A stretch of 64,000 bases of DNA, taken from assembly GCA_002419215.1 (NCBI GenBank), contig DIFQ01000089.1, positions 6,762 through 70,761 of the forward strand, written 5' to 3'. A program made the position numbers and the translations under genes. The notes under the pieces are model-generated. The model had not been told where the DNA came from. It searched no databases and saw only the letters and a program-made list of their open reading frames with translations. Of the stretch, positions 60,773-64,000 are shown piece after piece (the first letter of the stretch is position 1; every line of letters begins with the position of its first letter). The DNA is from Syntrophaceae bacterium UBA5744. GTDB lineage: Bacteria; Desulfobacterota; Syntrophia; Syntrophales; UBA2192.

Positions 60773-61254
60773 CAGCGGCTGCCACTTCTGCGGCGGGCAA
60801 GGTCGAGGATGAGGCGGATCTCACCTTCCGAGATCCCGAGGCTTTCGGCGATCTCGGCCGGTGTAAACCCCTGCCCGGCCAGCCGGATCACTGCGTCGGT
60901 TCTCTTTTCGGGAAGGGCCTCTTCCAGGCCTGCGCTTGTCTGGTCGAGTTTGTCGATGTGGGAGGATGCCTGCTCGATGAGATGGTTCAGGCGGGCTTCC
61001 TTCTCGTCGATGGAAAGGGACACATCCCGCAGCGCCTTTTTGCTTTCATCCATGGCCACGAGGAGGCCGGCCGTCGCTTTCTGGGATTCTTCGATGAGCC
61101 GCTTCAGCTGTGCCATGGTCTTGACGAAACTTTTTCTTTTTTTCAGGTCCTGGTTCACCCGGGCGATGATGAAAACCACGGCCGCGCAGAGCACCACATC
61201 GGCCACGACCTGGATGGCAAAAAAGACCTGTGGATTGATGCCTGTCATGAACAT
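60772..61254 (-). CDS. DUF2802-like flagellar-locus membrane protein
   Basis: 160 residues. One N-terminal membrane helix (VFFAIQVVADVVLCAAVVFIIA in part), a long coiled coil (~40-115), and a C-terminal helix-turn-helix-like tail (LAGQGFTPAEIAESLGISEG). This arrangement recurs in flagellar operons of deltaproteobacteria and others as DUF2802/DUF6115; the role is unknown. GGAGAG lies before the ATG. It is coupled to fliK. Confidence 0.7.
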   Translation of the reverse strand: MFMTGINPQVFFAIQVVADVVLCAAVVFIIARVNQDLKKRKSFVKTMAQLKRLIEESQKATAGLLVAMDESKKALRDVSLSIDEKEARLNHLIEQASSHIDKLDQTSAGLEEALPEKRTDAVIRLAGQGFTPAEIAESLGISEGEIRLILDLARRRSGSR

Positions 61255-61341
61255 GAAACGCCGCTCTCCGCCGTGCTGCAGGACGGGTGACTCTGTCGGG
61301 GTTGCTCGTGTGTCCGAATCGTCTGCCGCCGTGACGACGAG

Positions 61342-61434
61342 AAGTTAGGAGGTCAGGAAGAGCAGAAGATCGGCAAATAACAAAAAACAAAATGATTTCC
61401 GCTCTTCTTCACTTCCGATCTTCCGATCTTCACC
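61342..61434. repeat. octad repeat arms
   Basis: GAGAAGTTAGGAGGTCAGGA-type units at 61342-61372 and complementary CTTCACTTCCGATCTTCCGA units at 61398-61434. The remainder of the 61255-61499 gap shows no gene. Confidence 0.7.
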
Positions 61435-61499
61435 ATCAGCAGGGTCGTAGATGATCAATGGCTTTAAGACTGCATCGGGGCCTTCGCAGTGGCAGGCCG

Positions 61500-61820
61500 C
61501 TAAACGCGGATGTTGATCCTGCCGCCGTGCTCTTCCTCCGGAGGCTCGTCCTCCTCGGGAATCAACTGCTGCTTTTGCTCCGCCTTCTGATGATCCCGGG
61601 CCATCTTGCGCCTCCGCTCCCGTTCCTCCTCGCGCTGCATCCAGACTTTCTCGGTCTCATCCGATTCCTTGACCTTCTCCTTGTGAAGTTTCTTCTCCTC
61701 GCTCGTGTGCACGGCAACATAGCGCTGCTGAAGGTCAGACTGCTGCTGTTGCGTCTGCTGGAGTCGCTCCACCGACGTTGTCTGCATCAGGACCTGTTGT
61801 ACATCGACCGCCCTCAACAT
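61500..61820 (-). CDS. small coiled-coil protein of unknown function
   Basis: 106 residues from ATG 61820, with GGAGGAGGTGA upstream. Strongly charged and Gln-rich (TSVERLQQTQQQQSDLQQRY), predicted coiled coil, ending in an acidic stretch and NIRV. No signal peptide or known family. The position between fliL-side genes and the fliK run suggests a motility role, no more. Confidence 0.65.
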   Translation of the reverse strand: MLRAVDVQQVLMQTTSVERLQQTQQQQSDLQQRYVAVHTSEEKKLHKEKVKESDETEKVWMQREEERERRRKMARDHQKAEQKQQLIPEEDEPPEEEHGGRINIRV

Positions 61821-61998
61821 GACCGGATCACCTCCTCCGGGACGGTTCACCCGTAGGCAGCGGCAATGAGGGCCTTCGGAACGATTCTTCCGGAGTCCCT
61901 GCTCATGCAATCGACGGATCAGGCCGTAATCTTTAATTACGCCATGCTTCTTATGTTAAGGAACGTTGACTCAAACTGCTCGTTTGTAACGTTCTCCC

Positions 61999-62032
61999 TC
62001 CTTTGCCCTATACCCGATACCCCTGTCCCCGC
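61999..62032. repeat. heptad array before the kinase-like gene's 3' end
   Basis: CCCTATA, CCCGATA and CCCCTGT units. Just left (61958-61990) is an imperfect hairpin with AACGTT at both ends; nothing else is seen in 61821-62033. Confidence 0.6.
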
Positions 62033-62033
62033 C

Positions 62034-62858
62034 TTACCTTCGCACCGCCCTTCTGCGTATCGCGACGGACTGACAGGGAATTTCGACGGCGAGAATATTG
62101 ATCCCCGCCTCGTGTCCAATCTCGAATTTCACGCCGTACTTGCGAACGAGAGAAATCGCCAGCAGGAGCCTCGAGGCACCCTCATCCTTCAGTTCCTGCC
62201 CCGGTCGGCCCTTCAGGATCGCCTCTTTCACCTCTACCGGCAGGGGCCTGCCCGTGTCCTGAAATTTGAGGATGACATGGCCGTTTCGTCGTGTCGTGGA
62301 GACGAAGAACTCCTTCACGGGGCTCTCCCTCATGGCCTCCATCGCGTAGCGAACCCACGTGGAGATGAACATGGAGTAGTCGGCAGGAGAACCGTTCACG
62401 TCGTGCAGATCCCCGTCGAGATCCGTGATCTTCTTCACGTTGTGCTTGAAATCGAGGTAGAAATCGAAAAACCGGATCTCGTTCTCGACGAGTTCCGAGA
62501 GGTTGATCTGCTGCATGTTGCGGTCGCCGATGGCGTAGAACTTCCCCGAAACGTGCTTGAAGAGGTCGAAGAGCCGGTCCGACTCGCGGGTGATGAGTTC
62601 GATGTCCTTGAGCAGTTTCGCGTGATCCTCGGAGAGGGTGTGCTCCGCTTCCGGGAACGCCTCCCGGGTCTTGCGGATCGCCTCCTCGAGACGCCTCTGG
62701 AGAAGCCTGGTGCGACCGATGATCCCGTTGAGGGGATTGGCAAAGTTGTGCAGAATCCCCGGGATGAGCTCCTCAATGAAGGTGCCCTCGAACTCGCGCT
62801 CCAGGAACCGGTAAACGTCCGTTTCCCGTGATTCCTTTGATTCCTTTGCTTTGATCAT
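62034..62858 (-). CDS. histidine-kinase-like protein with degenerate N box
   Basis: 274 residues from ATG 62858 (GGAGAAGGAGGAC upstream). An H-box-like helix has ILHNFANPLNGIIGRTRLL. The ATPase-like domain keeps FQDTGRPLP (a D-x-G box) and GASRLLLAISLVRKYG, but the N box reads WVRYAMEAM, with Tyr where Asn should coordinate Mg-ATP. There is no sensor domain or membrane helix. It may be a phosphatase or a pseudokinase serving a flagellar NtrC-type regulator encoded elsewhere; this is inference. Confidence 0.7.
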   Translation of the reverse strand: MIKAKESKESRETDVYRFLEREFEGTFIEELIPGILHNFANPLNGIIGRTRLLQRRLEEAIRKTREAFPEAEHTLSEDHAKLLKDIELITRESDRLFDLFKHVSGKFYAIGDRNMQQINLSELVENEIRFFDFYLDFKHNVKKITDLDGDLHDVNGSPADYSMFISTWVRYAMEAMRESPVKEFFVSTTRRNGHVILKFQDTGRPLPVEVKEAILKGRPGQELKDEGASRLLLAISLVRKYGVKFEIGHEAGINILAVEIPCQSVAIRRRAVRR

Positions 62859-62983
62859 GTCCTCCTTCTCCGGTCCCCGGCAGGGCGCCCATCCCGCCGG
62901 CACAGACTAAAACATCGATTGGAAAAGCTCAAGTGGTTATCCTGAAACGAAATTTCAACCTCCCCCACTACCGTTCACGCCGA

Positions 62984-63325
62984 TCATCGTCGATTGTCGA
63001 TGATCCTGTTCTGATTTTGAAGCATTTTCCATGCCTTCTCAACCTTTTCCTGCTCCGACTGATTCTGAGTGTTCGCCGGGGGAGCGCCCGTTGAATAATT
63101 GACCGTCACGTTGCCCTGCGCATCCTTGACCTCCCGCACGCCGATCTGGTCGGCAGGGTTCGGCTGCCCGCCGGCACGTTCCTGCTCGATCATGAGCCGT
63201 ATGGTCTCTTCACTCACGCCCGCCTTCTTGAGCTTGATCACCTCATCCGGGGTCAGGGCCCATGTCCACGAAACGCCCATTGTCAGAATCATCACGGCGA
63301 CGGATATCTTCAGCAGCGTCTTCAT
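62984..63325 (-). CDS. secreted/periplasmic small protein of unknown function
   Basis: 113 residues. A signal peptide (LLKISVAVMILTMGVSWTWA) is followed by a short helical motif, LTPDEVIKLKKAGVSEETIRLMI, that resembles a repeat found in exported bacterial proteins with an SHOCT-like helix pair. The C-terminus is Gln/Asn-rich. Flanked by heptad repeats upstream (63329-63365). The function is unknown. Confidence 0.65.
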   Translation of the reverse strand: MKTLLKISVAVMILTMGVSWTWALTPDEVIKLKKAGVSEETIRLMIEQERAGGQPNPADQIGVREVKDAQGNVTVNYSTGAPPANTQNQSEQEKVEKAWKMLQNQNRIIDNRR

Positions 63326-63328
63326 ATT

Positions 63329-63365
63329 CTTTACCCTATACCCAATACCCTATACCCGATACCCT
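63329..63365. repeat. heptad repeat array between fliL and the small secreted protein
   Basis: CCCTATA, CCCAATA, CCCTATA, CCCGATA, CCCTTTT in tandem. Confidence 0.75.
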
Positions 63366-63371
63366 TTTTCT

Positions 63372-63971
63372 TTATATCATCACATACCGGGTGATGTAGA
63401 TGTCCTTCAGCGTTCCCTCACCCAGGAGATCCCGCAGCTCGTCTCGGATTTCCTTCTTGAACCGGTCGCCGGAATCGGGAACCCGGATCAGTTCGGGGCC
63501 CTTCTTCTTGGCCGACAGGTAAATGACCTTCCGGATCTCCACCTTCCTGTCCTCCGTCAGCTCGACCGCCGACTGGAACTCGAGGGTGACGTCGCACTGG
63601 AGAAACCGGTATCGGCCCTGAGAGTCCTTGAGGTCGATGCTGAAATCGGGGAAGACGGCCTCATGGACGGTCGATACGGCGGCGGTTGCCCGTTTCTTCT
63701 GCTCGGCGGCCGCCTGCTCGGCCTCCCTCTGCTTGATCAGCACGCCGGAGACGGAGGCGGCAACGATGAGAACGACGGCCACGCCGGCGGCAACGATGAT
63801 CTTCCAGCTCAGGAGGGATTTCCAGCTGAAGGGGACGTCGGGGCGCTTGAACCGGGGGAGTGTTTTGTGCAGGAGATTCCGGAACCGGAACGAGAGCGAG
63901 GCCCGGACTTCGGGCGCCTGCCCCGCCTCCGTGCCGGCTGCGTCGGGCGCGCCCTGCGGGGGGGCCGTCAT
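63372..63971 (-). CDS. fliL: flagellar basal-body protein FliL
   Basis: 199 residues from ATG 63971; a TTG at 63986 would add five residues. One membrane helix (IIVAAGVAVVLIVAASVSGV) follows a ~60-residue cytoplasmic segment. The periplasmic part has DFSIDLKDSQGRYRFLQCDVTLEF and IRDELRDLLGEGTLKDIYIT, the FliL signature. FliL stabilises motor proteins and is often next to fliM/fliN or motAB, which are probably just outside the window. Only 29 nt remain to the right edge, with no further gene visible. Confidence 0.9.
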   Translation of the reverse strand: MTAPPQGAPDAAGTEAGQAPEVRASLSFRFRNLLHKTLPRFKRPDVPFSWKSLLSWKIIVAAGVAVVLIVAASVSGVLIKQREAEQAAAEQKKRATAAVSTVHEAVFPDFSIDLKDSQGRYRFLQCDVTLEFQSAVELTEDRKVEIRKVIYLSAKKKGPELIRVPDSGDRFKKEIRDELRDLLGEGTLKDIYITRYVMI

Positions 63972-64000
63972 CGAGTCCTGTTCCAAAAGATCGAGTTCAA

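Overview
The window is high-GC DNA from a Gram-negative, flagellated bacterium. The flagellum has an L-ring lipoprotein and a P-ring, and both sigma-54 (-24/-12) and sigma-28 promoter sequences can be read by eye. With a menaquinone prenyltransferase, rubrerythrin, CsrA/FliW and short-period intergenic repeats, the set suggests a Desulfobacterota (deltaproteobacterial) lineage, perhaps near Syntrophales. That placement is inference from gene content; there is no rRNA, and I recognise no tRNA gene.

Layout. Positions 1-12.5 kb hold housekeeping and accessory genes: a YdjC-family deacetylase (partial), an ATP-grasp/methyltransferase fusion, a cNMP-binding protein, a TVP38-type membrane protein, a tandem MshEN-like protein, an MFS exporter, a CPBP protease with MenA, rubrerythrin, a P-type ATPase and a TPR lipoprotein. 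Positions 12.6-22.6 kb (minus strand) hold a chemotaxis set (two CheX-like proteins, two CheY, CheA, CheB, an HDOD protein, CheD, CheR, CheW), an HTH-REC regulator and a GGDEF diguanylate cyclase. Positions 22.8-43.1 kb (mostly plus strand) hold a flagellin glycosylation island: a legionaminic-acid-type nonulosonate pathway (LegB, LegC, PtmE-like, Gfo/Idh, CMP-sugar synthetase, SDR, NeuB, NeuC), a formyltransferase, a HisF-like/HisH/PseA-type amidation module, a radical SAM enzyme, two glycosyltransferases and a Maf/DUF115 protein. This leads directly into fliC-fliD-fliS-(fliT-like)-flaG (43.4-49.2 kb). Positions 49.6-64 kb (minus strand) are flagellar: fliW, csrA, flgL, flgK, flgN, flgM, flgJ, flgI, flgH, flgA, flgG, flgF, an FhlB-type protein, fliK, small unknowns, a degenerate histidine kinase and fliL.

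How it fits together. The glycan operon and the flgF rod/ring operon carry an identical 19-nt sigma-54 promoter, so glycan supply appears timed with basal-body assembly. Late genes (fliC, fliD, flaG, flgM) carry sigma-28 boxes, all with a 16-nt spacer, and FlgM is the expected anti-sigma factor. The fliC leader carries a perfect hairpin presenting AGGA plus a second GGA site at the Shine-Dalgarno sequence, a likely target for the CsrA/FliW pair encoded nearby. CheA carries two MshEN-like motifs where the P2 domain normally sits, a separate protein has four such motifs behind a sigma-54 promoter, and the diguanylate cyclase also has a sigma-54 promoter. Together these suggest c-di-GMP input into chemotaxis.

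Many intergenic gaps are filled with degenerate 7-nt or 8-nt tandem repeats arranged as inverted arms, including a ~107-bp element in three copies, and there is one 231-bp MITE-like palindrome.
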